Position numbers and translations under genes: made by a program
Origin: Phaeovulum sp.
GTDB taxonomy: Bacteria; Pseudomonadota; Alphaproteobacteria; Rhodobacterales; Rhodobacteraceae
Direction of reading: 5' to 3'
DNA length: 64,000 bases
Assembly (NCBI RefSeq): GCF_030684035.1
Contig: NZ_JAUXPI010000029.1
Coordinates: 1 to 64,000, forward strand
In this document: one piece after another, positions 50,147-58,787 of the stretch
Position numbering within the stretch: the first letter of the stretch is position 1
Layout of the letters: the number at the start of each line of letters is the position of its first letter
Notes under the pieces: generated by a model
The model's input: only the letters and a program-made list of their open reading frames with translations
Database searches by the model: none
What the model was told of the DNA's origin: nothing

Positions 50147-51040
50147 TCAGCGGTCCCTCATCAGTCGCAGTTGCACGAGGCTGACGGTCAGCAGGACCGC
50201 GAACAATACCACCGTCTGCGCCGCCGCATAGCCCATGTCAAAGCTGGAAAACGCAGTCTGATAGATCATCAGCACCAGCGGCTTGGTGCTGTTCAGCGGC
50301 CCGCCCGGGTTGTTGGTGGTCATGTTGAACACCTGATCGAAGATCCGCAGGAAGCTGATCGACGAAAACACCACCAGAAACACGATGGTGGGTTTCAACA
50401 GCGGCAGGGTGATTTCCCACAGGGTCGTCCAGTTCGACACGCCGTCAATGCGCGCGGCCTCGTAGTAACTGGTCGGAATTGCGCGCAGCCCGGCCATGAA
50501 GATGATGATCTGAAAACCCAGACCCGCCCAGACCGCAGGCACCAGAATGGCGGGCAGCGCGTTGGTCGTGGAATTGAGAAAGGCAATCTGCTGAAAGCCC
50601 ATCGAGGCGATGAAATTGTTGAAAAGCCCGATCGGCACCGGCTGGTAAAACCAGCGCCAGACCCAGGCCATGGCCACTGTCGAGGTCAGAAACGGCAAGA
50701 AGTAGAGCGCCCGAAGGGTGGAGTGCAAGAACCGGGTCTTGTCGAGGTGGTAGGCGATGAAAAAGCTGATGACCAGCGAGGCCGGGGTGCCGAGTATGAG
50801 ATAGACAAAGGTATTCCTGAACACTTTCCAGAACACGGGGTCATTGTAAAGCTTGACATAATTGTCAAGACCAACCCATTCTCGCGCGCCCAGAAGGTTC
50901 CATTTCTGAAAACTGAGCAAGATCGCATTGGCGGTCGGGGCAAACCGGATCACCACATAAAAAAGCACCGGCAGCGCCAGAAAGGTCCAGGCCCAGACCA
51001 CTTGCTTCTGACTGATCGAAAGGTTCCGGTAATACTTCAT
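50147..51040 (-). CDS. Sugar ABC transporter permease (MalF-like)
   Basis: The 297-residue protein has six spans and the EAA loop YYEAARIDGVSNWTTLWEIT (about residues 195-214) of the first CUT1 permease. The ATG at 51040 gives a short cytoplasmic N-terminus (MKYYRNLSISQKQ); the open frame extends further into the hairpin region but without coding character. It is separated from the binding-protein gene by 83 bases containing a strong stem-loop. Confidence 0.94.
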   Translation of the reverse strand: MKYYRNLSISQKQVVWAWTFLALPVLFYVVIRFAPTANAILLSFQKWNLLGAREWVGLDNYVKLYNDPVFWKVFRNTFVYLILGTPASLVISFFIAYHLDKTRFLHSTLRALYFLPFLTSTVAMAWVWRWFYQPVPIGLFNNFIASMGFQQIAFLNSTTNALPAILVPAVWAGLGFQIIIFMAGLRAIPTSYYEAARIDGVSNWTTLWEITLPLLKPTIVFLVVFSSISFLRIFDQVFNMTTNNPGGPLNSTKPLVLMIYQTAFSSFDMGYAAAQTVVLFAVLLTVSLVQLRLMRDR

Positions 51041-51089
51041 GCCGCCCCCAATCTGCGCATGCGCAGGCTTGCCGCTCAACCAAGCAAAC

Positions 51090-51113
51090 GCGGGCCCCGG
51101 AACCGGGGCCCGC
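51090..51113 (-). terminator. Stem-loop after the sugar-binding-protein gene
   Basis: An 11-bp perfect stem (GCGGGCCCCGG with CCGGGGCCCGC) with a 2-base loop begins 10 bases after the stop of the binding-protein gene; in practice the innermost pairs would open. It probably stabilises that mRNA segment and reduces read-through into the permease genes, as in many binding-protein operons. Confidence 0.55.
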
Positions 51114-51123
51114 ATGCAACCGG

Positions 51124-52380
51124 TTATTTCTTGTAGTAGCCATCGAGCAGCGCCTGCTCGGCTGCCGCGGCGGCGGCAAGGCTGTTGGCGGGGCTTTGGC
51201 CTTGCAGGAAAATCCGGCTGACGGCATCGACCAGAACCTGGCGCTGGCCGGTTTCGTCGGCAAAGATGGTGGCATGGCCGTAGCCAAGGCCCTTGATGAA
51301 GGGGCCATAGACCGGGTCGGCTATGTTGGCCGGGGTCAGCGCCGCCGAAGGCTTGGCCGGAAGCTCGCCCACGGTTTCAAGCCAGATCTGCATCGCCTCA
51401 TCCGAGGTGATATAGTCCATGAACTTCACCGCGGCGTCATACTTTTCGCCCTCGGCCTTGGTGGTGATCGCGTTCACCCAGTAGCTGGCATAGTTCGATT
51501 GGGTGCCGTCCGGGCCTGCCGGAAGCTCGGCTACCGCCCATTCAAGCCCGCGGGTGTCGCGCAATGCGCCGATGCGGAACGAACCATCAATGTGCATGCC
51601 CGCGCGGCCCGCCTTGAACGCCGCCTGCGGCTCGTCCATGAAGGTTGACGAGGTCACGCCCAGCGTCTGTTCAAGGCTGGTATAGAACGCGAGCGCGGCA
51701 GCGCCCTCAGGCGTGTTGTAGGTCACCGTGCGGTAGTCATCGGTGTAGGGCACCGCGCCAAACTGGCGGAACAGCACTTCACGCAGCCACTGGTGGTCTT
51801 GCGCGGTCATGCCCGAGGTGATGCCTTCGGAGGTGATGTTGCCGGCACCGTCCTTCTTGGTGAGTTTCTGCGCGATCTCGACCATCTCGGCCAGCGTCGC
51901 GGGCGGCGCGGTGATGCCGGCCTCGGCAAAGAGGCGGGTGTTGTAGAACAGCGCCAGCGAGCGCACGGCGGTCGGCAGCGCCATGTACTGGCCGTCGATC
52001 TTCATCGCCTGCACCATCGGGAAGAACTCGGCCTCGATGCGCGCGGCGGGGAAAGTGGATTCGGGCAGCGGCTGGATCAGGTCCGCCTGCACATAGTCGT
52101 TGAGCCAGCCATAGAACAACTGCACCACATCGGGGCCCTCACCCGCCGGAATCGCGGCGGCAACCTTGGTGCGGTAATCGGCATAGGGGAAGGTCGATTG
52201 CTTCACCGTGATGCCGGGGTTTGCCGCCTGGAAATTGGCGATGAGCTTGTCCATCGCGGTAATGCGGGCGTCAAAGATATATTGCCAGTATTCGATCTCG
52301 ACAGCCCCGGCGGAGCCTGCCGCGAGCAGCGCGGCAAGGCTGGTGGTGGCAGCAAGCGTCAGGGTTCTGATGGCTTTCAT
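51124..52380 (-). CDS. Extracellular sugar-binding protein of an ABC transporter
   Basis: The 418-residue precursor has a signal peptide (residues 1-26, cleavage after AGA) and a family-1 solute-binding fold: EIEYWQYIFDARITAMDKLI at the mature start, GPDVVQLFYGWLNDYVQADL near 80 and KAGRAGMHIDGSFRIGAL near 270. It supplies substrate to the two permeases downstream. The ATG at 52380 follows AGAGGA; the gene is the first of the leftward operon and faces the ROK repressor gene across the 23-base operator. Confidence 0.93.
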   Translation of the reverse strand: MKAIRTLTLAATTSLAALLAAGSAGAVEIEYWQYIFDARITAMDKLIANFQAANPGITVKQSTFPYADYRTKVAAAIPAGEGPDVVQLFYGWLNDYVQADLIQPLPESTFPAARIEAEFFPMVQAMKIDGQYMALPTAVRSLALFYNTRLFAEAGITAPPATLAEMVEIAQKLTKKDGAGNITSEGITSGMTAQDHQWLREVLFRQFGAVPYTDDYRTVTYNTPEGAAALAFYTSLEQTLGVTSSTFMDEPQAAFKAGRAGMHIDGSFRIGALRDTRGLEWAVAELPAGPDGTQSNYASYWVNAITTKAEGEKYDAAVKFMDYITSDEAMQIWLETVGELPAKPSAALTPANIADPVYGPFIKGLGYGHATIFADETGQRQVLVDAVSRIFLQGQSPANSLAAAAAAEQALLDGYYKK

Positions 52381-52504
52381 GATCGTCCTCTCCATGTTGG
52401 GCGCACCCGCTCGGGTGCCGCTGGTCGCGTTTGTCCCCTTCGCGGCATGAACGCCGGGGCCTCTGTGATCCGAGTGTTGACGGCTTCCCTTCAAAGATCA
52501 ATAG

Positions 52505-52527
52505 TTAATTCAAACCGTTTGAGTTAA
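52505..52527. promoter_or_regulatory. 23-base operator between the sugar operon and the ROK gene
   Basis: The arms TTAATTCAAAC and GTTTGAGTTAA flank one central base and pair at 10 of 11 positions. The dyad ends 9 bases before the ROK start codon and overlaps the expected -10/+1 region of a promoter with TTGACG at 52477-52482. It is the obvious site for the ROK protein to control itself and the divergent transporter operon. Confidence 0.65.
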
Positions 52528-52536
52528 GGGAGCCGC

Positions 52537-53736
52537 ATGAGTCACCGACCCCTTCATGTTGCCGGAACCAATTCCGAGCGGACCAAGGCGCATAACCGCC
52601 GGGTGGTGCTGGGCTACATGCAGCGCAGCGGCGGCGCGGGCCGCGCCGAGATTGCCCGCTCAAGCGGGCTGAGCACGCAGACGGTCTCCAACCTGATCGC
52701 CGAGCTGGAGGTTGAAGGCCTGGTGCTGGCAGCGGGGCGGCGCCGCTCGATGCGCGGCCAGCCGCCCATCGTCTATGAATTCAACCCCGATGCCGCCGCC
52801 GCCCTGGGTTTCGAGGTGCGGCCCGACGCGCTGGTGATGGTGCTGGCAAATCTCGGCGGCGCGGTTCTTGCAAGCCGTCAGGTGCCGTTGCAGAACGCGG
52901 CACCCGAAACCGTCTTTGCGCTGATGGCGGATCTGGCGCAGGCGGAACGGGCAAACGCCCCGGCGCGCCGGATCATCGGTGCCGGTCTGGTCATTCCCGG
53001 CCCCTTCGGGGTTGAAGGGCTGAGCGCCGCAGGTGCCACGGTGCTGCCTGACTGGGGCGGGGTCGATGCCGCTGCCGCCGCTTCCGAAGCCCTCGGCATG
53101 CCGGTGCTGCTGGAGAAAGACGCAACCGCCGCCGCCATTGCCGAGCGCCATTCGGGCGTGGCGCAGGGGCTCGACAGCTACTGCTTTCTCTATTTCGGCG
53201 CAGGTCTCGGCCTCGGCGTGATGGCACAGGGGCTGCCGCAGCGCGGTGCCTTTGGCAATGCGGGCGAGATCGGCCATGTCATCGTGCGCCCCGGTGGTCT
53301 TGCGTGCGATTGCCACAATAGCGGTTGTCTGGAGCAATACGTCAGCCGCATGGCGCTGCTGCGGCATCTGGCCCAGCGTGGCTTGCCAACCGGAAATGAT
53401 GCCGCCGACGAGGTTGCGCTGGCATTGCTCTCTTCAGGCGACCGCGCGCTTTCGCTCTGGCTCGATGAGGCGGCGGCGGCGCTTTCGCAGGCGGTGGGGC
53501 TGCTTGAAAACCTGTTCGACCCGCAGGCGGTCATCCTTGGCGGCGCGTTGCCGGATGCGCTTCTCGATGATCTGATCCGCCGTCTGGCGCTGCCGCCCGG
53601 TTCGGTGGCGCGGCGCGCCGGCAGGCTTGTGCCACGGGTGCTGCGCGGCGCTTCCGGCCCGGCCACCGCAGCACTTGGCGGTGCCGCGCTCATCATCCAC
53701 GACACCGTGACCCCGCGCCTCGATCTCACCAGTTGA
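52537..53736 (+). CDS. ROK-family transcriptional repressor
   Basis: The 399-residue protein has an N-terminal winged helix-turn-helix (about residues 18-75, with RAEIARSSGLSTQTVSNLI) and a ROK sugar-kinase-like domain (about 85-390). The ROK zinc site is intact: H247 in GHVIV, then C257, C259 and C264 in CDCHNSGCLE. Proteins of this build, such as NagC, Mlc and XylR, release DNA on binding a sugar or sugar phosphate. It is divergent from the transporter operon and followed 34 bases later by the PIG-L gene. Confidence 0.93.
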   Translation: MSHRPLHVAGTNSERTKAHNRRVVLGYMQRSGGAGRAEIARSSGLSTQTVSNLIAELEVEGLVLAAGRRRSMRGQPPIVYEFNPDAAAALGFEVRPDALVMVLANLGGAVLASRQVPLQNAAPETVFALMADLAQAERANAPARRIIGAGLVIPGPFGVEGLSAAGATVLPDWGGVDAAAAASEALGMPVLLEKDATAAAIAERHSGVAQGLDSYCFLYFGAGLGLGVMAQGLPQRGAFGNAGEIGHVIVRPGGLACDCHNSGCLEQYVSRMALLRHLAQRGLPTGNDAADEVALALLSSGDRALSLWLDEAAAALSQAVGLLENLFDPQAVILGGALPDALLDDLIRRLALPPGSVARRAGRLVPRVLRGASGPATAALGGAALIIHDTVTPRLDLTS

Positions 53737-53770
53737 GCCCCCCTGCATTGCCCTAGCGAAAGGCTGCCCC

Positions 53771-56101
53771 ATGCCGCTTTCTGACACCGCCCGGATCGCC
53801 GCCCAGCGCACCGCCCCCTCGGCCCTGATGCTCTGGCGGGCGTTGCAGCCGCTGCGCGGGCTGGCGCGATTCATGAACACCGGGGCCCACCCGGATGACG
53901 AGACCAGCGGCATGCTTGCGGCGCTTTCGCTGCGCGACGGGCTGAGCATCGCCTATGCCTGCTCCACCCGGGGCGAGGGTGGCCAGAATGATATCGGGCG
54001 CGAGGCGGGGGCCGACCTTGGCACGCTGCGCACCGCCGAAATGGAACGCGCCTGTGACGTGCTCGGCATGTCGATGTACTGGCTTTCGACCAGCCCCGCA
54101 GACCCGATCACCGATTTCGGCTTTTCCAAATCGGGGGTCGAGACGCTGGGCAAATGGGGGCGCGCGCGCACCCTGCGCCGCATGGTCGAGATCATCCGCG
54201 CCGACCGGCCCGACATGCTTTGCCCGACCTTCCTCGATATTCCCGGCCAGCACGGCCACCACCGCGCCATGACCGAAGTGGCAGAGGCGGCGATGGAGGC
54301 GGCAGCCGATCCGGGCTTCGAGGCTGAAGGCAAGCCCTGGCAGGTGGCGAAATTCTACCTGCCTGCTTGGTCCGGCGCTGGCGATGCCTATGACGATGAC
54401 CTGCCGCCGCCGGCCGAAACGCTGCTCGTTTCGGGGGCCGGGCGCGAGCCGGTATCGGGCTGGAGCTGGGAGGAAATCGGCCAGCATGCGCGCGCCTTTC
54501 ACGCCACTCAGGGCATGGGCCGCTGGACCGGCGGTGCCGAAACCGCGGGCTGGCCGCTGCATCTGCTGCGAAGCCGCGTCGGCACCGATCGCGGCGCGCT
54601 GACCGACAATCTGCCCGCCGGTTTTGCCGATCTCGCCGCCGGGCACGCGCGCTTTGCGGCGCTGGATGCGGCGCTTGCCGCAACCGTGGCCGCCTTTCCC
54701 GATGCGGGCGCAGTGCTTCGGGCGGCGGCAGCGGCGCTGCACGCCCTGCGCGCCGCCCGCGATGCCTGCCCCCCGGCGCTCGCCGATGCCGTCCTGCACC
54801 GCCTTGCGCGCAAGGAGGCAGAGCTTGGCCGGGTGCTTCTGCTCGCGTCCGGCGTCAGGGCGGAGGGCAGGTTTGCGCGCGATCACGCCCGACCGGGTGA
54901 AACCGTCGGTGCCTCGCTGTCGCTTCTGGTGCCCGACGGCCCGGTCAGCGCATCGCTGCGCTGGCAGCTTCCGGCGGGCTGGCAGGCGACCGATGCAACC
55001 ATCACCGTCGCCGCCAATGCGACTGCGGCAGACCCCTACCCCGCCCAGTACCACCCCGGCGCGCCACGCGGCCCGGTTGCGCTGGCGCTGACGCTTGTTG
55101 CCGAGGGGCAATCGCTGACGCTTTCCTTGCCAAGCGAAAGCCCGCTGCTGGTTCTGCCTGCCCGCGAAGCGCGGGTCGATCCGGCGGCGGTGTTCCTCAA
55201 CCGCCTTGCCCCCCGCCCGCTGCATCTGCGGCTGAGCGAGGGTGCAAAGGTTGCCTTGCCGCCGGATTGGCGGCAGGAGGTGGTTGCGGGCGATCTGGTG
55301 CTGCATGCCCCGGCCAATGCCCGCCCGGGCGCATCGGTTTTGCCGGTCACCCTTGAAGGCCATCTCAGCCAGACAGTGACCCGCATCTGGCACCCCCATA
55401 CCGGGCCGCTGATCCGCCCCGCCCCGGCAGTGCTGCGCCTCACCGTGGCCGACGTGGCGCTCGCCAAGGCGCGCATCGGATATGTGGGCGGCGGCCATGA
55501 CCGCGTGGACCATTGGCTGCGCGCCATGGGTGCCGAGGTGAGCACGCTCGATGATGCCGCGCTAAGCCCGGCGCGGCTTGCCGAGCTTGACACACTGGTG
55601 GTGGGCATCTTCGCGCTCAAATCGCGTGCAAGACTTGGTGCCATGCTACCGCAGCTTCACGCCTGGGTGCGCGCGGGAGGCAACCTTGTCACCCTTTACC
55701 ACCGCCCCTGGGATAACTGGATACCCGATGCCACCCCCCCCGCCCGGCTTGAGATCGGCAAGCCCTCGCTGCGCTACCGGGTGACCGACGAGACCGCCGA
55801 GGTGCGCCATCTCTTGCCCGTACACCCGCTTCTGACCGGGCCGAATGCCATCGGCCCCGCCGACTGGCAAGGCTGGGTCAAGGAACGCGGGCTCTATTTC
55901 GCCAAAAGCTGGGATCCCGCCTATGCGGCGCTTCTGGAAATGGCCGACCCCGGCGAGGAGCCGCAGCAGGGCGCGTTGCTTTCCGCTCGAATTGGCGAAG
56001 GGCGGCACAGCCATTGCGCGCTGATCCTGCATTTGCAGATGGAAGCGCTGGTACCCGGTGCCTTCCGGCTGATGGCCAATCTGATCGCTCCGGCGCGATG
56101 A
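53771..56101 (+). CDS. PIG-L (LmbE-like) deacetylase with C-terminal glutaminase-like domain
   Basis: PIG-L enzymes are zinc hydrolases that remove acyl groups from N-acyl-glucosamine conjugates such as GlcNAc-inositol or GlcNAc-malate. The 776-residue protein has the zinc motif AHPDDE (residues 39-44) and the third ligand in GQHGHH (about 160). The middle (about residues 360-540) is beta-rich, and the last 210 residues resemble a class-I glutamine-amidotransferase-like module (GHDRVDHWLRAMGA, then LHAWVRAGGNLVTLYH). No signal peptide is seen, so it acts in the cytoplasm on imported material. It overlaps the EamA gene by 4 bases. Confidence 0.88.
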   Translation: MPLSDTARIAAQRTAPSALMLWRALQPLRGLARFMNTGAHPDDETSGMLAALSLRDGLSIAYACSTRGEGGQNDIGREAGADLGTLRTAEMERACDVLGMSMYWLSTSPADPITDFGFSKSGVETLGKWGRARTLRRMVEIIRADRPDMLCPTFLDIPGQHGHHRAMTEVAEAAMEAAADPGFEAEGKPWQVAKFYLPAWSGAGDAYDDDLPPPAETLLVSGAGREPVSGWSWEEIGQHARAFHATQGMGRWTGGAETAGWPLHLLRSRVGTDRGALTDNLPAGFADLAAGHARFAALDAALAATVAAFPDAGAVLRAAAAALHALRAARDACPPALADAVLHRLARKEAELGRVLLLASGVRAEGRFARDHARPGETVGASLSLLVPDGPVSASLRWQLPAGWQATDATITVAANATAADPYPAQYHPGAPRGPVALALTLVAEGQSLTLSLPSESPLLVLPAREARVDPAAVFLNRLAPRPLHLRLSEGAKVALPPDWRQEVVAGDLVLHAPANARPGASVLPVTLEGHLSQTVTRIWHPHTGPLIRPAPAVLRLTVADVALAKARIGYVGGGHDRVDHWLRAMGAEVSTLDDAALSPARLAELDTLVVGIFALKSRARLGAMLPQLHAWVRAGGNLVTLYHRPWDNWIPDATPPARLEIGKPSLRYRVTDETAEVRHLLPVHPLLTGPNAIGPADWQGWVKERGLYFAKSWDPAYAALLEMADPGEEPQQGALLSARIGEGRHSHCALILHLQMEALVPGAFRLMANLIAPAR

Positions 56102-56952
56102 CCGAGGGCCCCGCGCCCGAACCGATCCGCAACAACCTGCGCGGTGCCGCCTGGCTTCTGGCAGACATGTCGCTCAACATCTGGGCGCTGGCTATCGTGA
56201 AATCTCTCGGGCTGGGGCTGCCTGCGGTGCAGATCGTGTTCCTGCGCGCGGCAACCGGATTGGTGTTGCTCTTGCCGCTGCTCTTGCGAAGGCCCGACAC
56301 GCTGCGGCTTTCGCAACCCGGTCTGCACGGCTTGCGCGTCGCGCTCAGCTCGGCAGCGCTGACAACAAGCTTCTACGCCGTGGCGCATCTGCCGCTGGCG
56401 CTGTTCACGGCGATCAACTTTACCCGACCGCTGGTGCTGATGGGCATGGCCGCGCTGCTTCTGCGCGAAACCATCCGCCCGCAGCAATGGGTTGCGGGCG
56501 CTGTGGGCCTGATTGGCGTGATGATTGCGGTGCAGCCCGGCGCGGCAGCCTTTGGCGCGGGCCACCTTGCGCTGGTCGGCACGGTTCTTGCCGGAACGGG
56601 TGCGGTGATCGTGACCCGGCGCATGCGCGAAGAAGCGCCGCTGATGATGATGGTCAGCTACACCCTCGGGCTGGCGCTGGTTACCGCGCTGCCCGCAGCC
56701 TGGGCCTGGACGCCAGTCGGCGAGGCATGGCCGCTGGTGCTGATGATCGGCGTCTTCGCGCAATTTGCCCAGTTCTGCTTTCTGCGCGCGCAGTTCTGGG
56801 GCGATACCGGGGTGCTGGCACCGCTTGGCTACGCATCGCTGCCATTGTCGGCCGGGGTTGGCTACTTTCTCTTTGACGAGGCCCCGACGCTTGGTTTCGG
56901 CCTTGGCGCGGCGCTGATCATTGCCGCCTCGATCTACGCCAGCCGAAGGTGA
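56098..56952 (+). CDS. EamA/DMT-superfamily transporter
   Basis: The 284-residue protein has about ten membrane spans in two five-span EamA repeats, each ending in a conserved glycine/proline-rich stretch (ALFTAINFTRPLVLMGMAAL in the first, GVLAPLGYASLPLSAGVGYF in the second). Members export or import metabolites; the substrate here is unknown. Its ATG overlaps the PIG-L stop (ATGA), so it is probably part of the rightward arm of the sugar cluster, perhaps exporting a product. Confidence 0.88.
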   Translation: MTEGPAPEPIRNNLRGAAWLLADMSLNIWALAIVKSLGLGLPAVQIVFLRAATGLVLLLPLLLRRPDTLRLSQPGLHGLRVALSSAALTTSFYAVAHLPLALFTAINFTRPLVLMGMAALLLRETIRPQQWVAGAVGLIGVMIAVQPGAAAFGAGHLALVGTVLAGTGAVIVTRRMREEAPLMMMVSYTLGLALVTALPAAWAWTPVGEAWPLVLMIGVFAQFAQFCFLRAQFWGDTGVLAPLGYASLPLSAGVGYFLFDEAPTLGFGLGAALIIAASIYASRR

Positions 56953-56984
56953 GGGCGCTCCGGGGGCAGACCACCACCGGTAGA

Positions 56985-57115
56985 GGTGGCTCGGTTGATC
57001 TGAACAGGTTCCAGGCGTTTTCTAAGTGGTTTTCCGCCTCGGTTACGCCGCCACCGCTTCGGGCATCGGCTGGTTGAAGTAGGCCTGATCGGGGGTCTTC
57101 CCGTCAAGCGATGAA
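56985..57115 (-). mobile_element. Remnant of an IS3-family insertion sequence (transposase C-terminus and end)
   Basis: On the minus strand the last ~24 codons of an IS3-type transposase are readable (HSSLDGKTPDQAYFN, then QPMPEAVAA and TAA at 57045-57043), followed by about 60 bases typical of the right end of such elements (CTGTTCAGATCAACCGAGCC). The rest of the element is missing. The break near 57115 coincides with the loss of the start of the membrane-protein gene on the other strand. The outer boundary is approximate. Confidence 0.75.
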
Positions 57116-57931
57116 TGCTGGCGCAACTTCTGTCGCTCCTGCTTTTCGTGTTCAACGCCGACCGGATGGCGACGCTTTTTGTCGGGGCCATGTGCGCAGT
57201 CGGCACGCTGAATGCGAACGCCTACGGCTTTCCCACGCTTTACGCGAAGATCGCGGTTTTCTTCGTTGCCACGATGTGGCTGATTCTGGATCAGGCAGAC
57301 CGCACCGGGCGCGACTACCCTTTGACTCGGGTAAAATATGCCCTGGTCATGGTGATCGTGCCGCTGGTGCTGAGCGCAAGCGCGCCTGAACTGAGCTACT
57401 TCCTTTATTTGCGGGCCGACGTGATCACCTCGTGCTGCTCGACCAAATTCACCCCGGAAACCGAGGGCATTGCCGCCGAAATGTCCGGCATTGGCCCCGC
57501 CGCCGCACTGATGCGGCCTGCCGCAACCGGGGCCGCGGTGGCGATTTCCGGGGCGGTGAGCCATTTTTTCGGGCGCGGCGGCATGGTGTTTTTCGCTGCG
57601 GGTGCGGTCTTCTTCATTGCCGCGCTTACCGCCATCGTCTCGGTGATTTCGGGCTACATCTATGAACACCCGAACCACCACTGCCCGTTCTGCGTTCTCA
57701 AGCCTGAATATGGCTACTTTGGCTACGCGCTCTACATACCGCTGTTCCTGGGCACAGCGTTTGCGCTAGGCGCGGGCGCGCTGCAACCTTGCCGCCGGAT
57801 CGAAAGCCTTTCTGCAACGCTACCGGCGGCGGTTGCGCCGCCATGGCGGGGCCGCGCTGGTTGCCTATGTGGTGTTCGGGCTGGTGGTGCTCTGGACCAT
57901 CTACCGCTCGCAACTGATCCTGTTCGGCTGA
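57115..57931 (+). pseudogene. Truncated and frameshifted polytopic membrane protein
   Basis: The sequence encodes several membrane spans, a paired-cysteine segment ADVITSCCSTKF and a second cysteine motif HHCPFC, then YGYFGYALYIPLFLG. The N-terminus is missing where the IS3 remnant begins. Between about 57770 and 57795 the coding frame shifts by one base: the original frame runs on without meaning into sodB, while the shifted frame continues plausibly (RHGGAALVAYVVFGLVVLWT) to TGA at 57931. The cysteine pairs suggest a redox-active or metal-handling membrane protein; I do not recognise the family. Likely inactive, unless the shift is a sequencing error. Confidence 0.72.
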
Positions 57932-58008
57932 AGCCGCGCGGTCCCAAACGCTGGCTGCCAAGCCGTCCGCCCGCAACTGCCATCACCCTGATCGAACCCG
58001 CTCGGGCC

Positions 58009-58038
58009 TTGACCTTTGCTGCCAGCACCCCTTCTATT
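58009..58038 (+). promoter_or_regulatory. Candidate promoter of sodB
   Basis: TTGACC is separated by 18 bases from TCTATT; the -10 ends 30 bases before the sodB start codon. By-eye assignment. It implies that sodB is transcribed on its own. Confidence 0.4.
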
Positions 58039-58068
58039 GAAGACAGAATTCGCATGAAAGGACGCCCG

Positions 58069-58671
58069 ATGGCCTTCACCCTTCCCGATCTGCCCTATGC
58101 CCATGATGCGCTTGCACCGCTTGGCATGAGCCGCGAGACGCTCGAATATCACCATGACCTGCACCACAAGGCCTATGTGGACAACGGCAACAAGCTGGTT
58201 GCCGGCTCTCCCTGGGAGGGCAAGAGCCTTGAGGCGATCATTGCGGGCACTTATGCCGCCGGTGCCGTGGCGCAATCGGGGCTGTTCAACAACGCCAGCC
58301 AGCACTGGAACCACAACCTCTTCTGGGAGGTGATGGGACCGGGCGAGGCGAAGAAAATGCCGGGTGCGCTGGAAAAGGCACTGAGCGAAGCTTTCGGCTC
58401 GGTGGCCAGGTTCAAGGAAGACTTCGCGGCCGCAGGTGCGGGCCAGTTCGGCTCGGGCTGGGCTTGGCTGGTCCGCGACACGGACGGCAGCCTGAAGGTC
58501 ACCAAGACCGAAAATGGCGTCAACCCGCTGTGCTTCGGCCAGAAGGCGCTGCTTGGCTGCGATGTCTGGGAGCACAGCTATTACATCGACTTCCGCAACA
58601 AGCGCCCGGCCTACCTTGGCAACTTCCTCGACCGTCTGGTGAACTGGGAAGCGGTCGCCGCAAGGCTCTGA
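58069..58671 (+). CDS. sodB: Iron superoxide dismutase SodB
   Basis: SodB converts superoxide to hydrogen peroxide and oxygen in the cytoplasm. The 200-residue protein has the four metal ligands H28 (EYHHDLHH), H82 (HWNHNLFW), D165 and H169 (DVWEHSYYIDF). Q78, in NNASQHW, is the second-sphere glutamine in the N-terminal half that marks the iron type. The ATG follows AAGGA by 7 bases. The upstream open frame that reaches it belongs to the degraded membrane-protein gene and is not a fusion. A strong terminator follows. Confidence 0.96.
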   Translation: MAFTLPDLPYAHDALAPLGMSRETLEYHHDLHHKAYVDNGNKLVAGSPWEGKSLEAIIAGTYAAGAVAQSGLFNNASQHWNHNLFWEVMGPGEAKKMPGALEKALSEAFGSVARFKEDFAAAGAGQFGSGWAWLVRDTDGSLKVTKTENGVNPLCFGQKALLGCDVWEHSYYIDFRNKRPAYLGNFLDRLVNWEAVAARL

Positions 58672-58692
58672 GCCGCGAAAAATCGTGACAAT

Positions 58693-58722
58693 CCCCGCCG
58701 GGTCGGCCTGGCGGGGTTTTCT
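58693..58722 (+). terminator. Intrinsic terminator of sodB
   Basis: CCCCGCC and GGCGGGG form a 7-bp stem with a 10-base loop, directly followed by TTTTCTC. It lies 22 bases after the sodB stop. Confidence 0.85.
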
Positions 58723-58787
58723 CGTGCCCCGGAGATCACCATATACCCTTCAGGGTTCGGTCCCGGAAAGTTGCAAGGAGGCGGGTC

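Noticed and set aside
53753-55513. Open frame of 586 codons on the minus strand
   Set aside because: Antisense to the PIG-L gene; no recognisable domain.
57770-57795. Programmed ribosomal frameshift
   Set aside because: No slippery heptamer or downstream structure is evident, and the gene is already truncated by the IS remnant, so decay or sequencing error is simpler.
57115-58671. Single reading frame joining the membrane protein to superoxide dismutase
   Set aside because: The stretch between about 57795 and 58069 is not protein-like in this frame, sodB has its own ribosome site and start, and the membrane protein continues sensibly in another frame.
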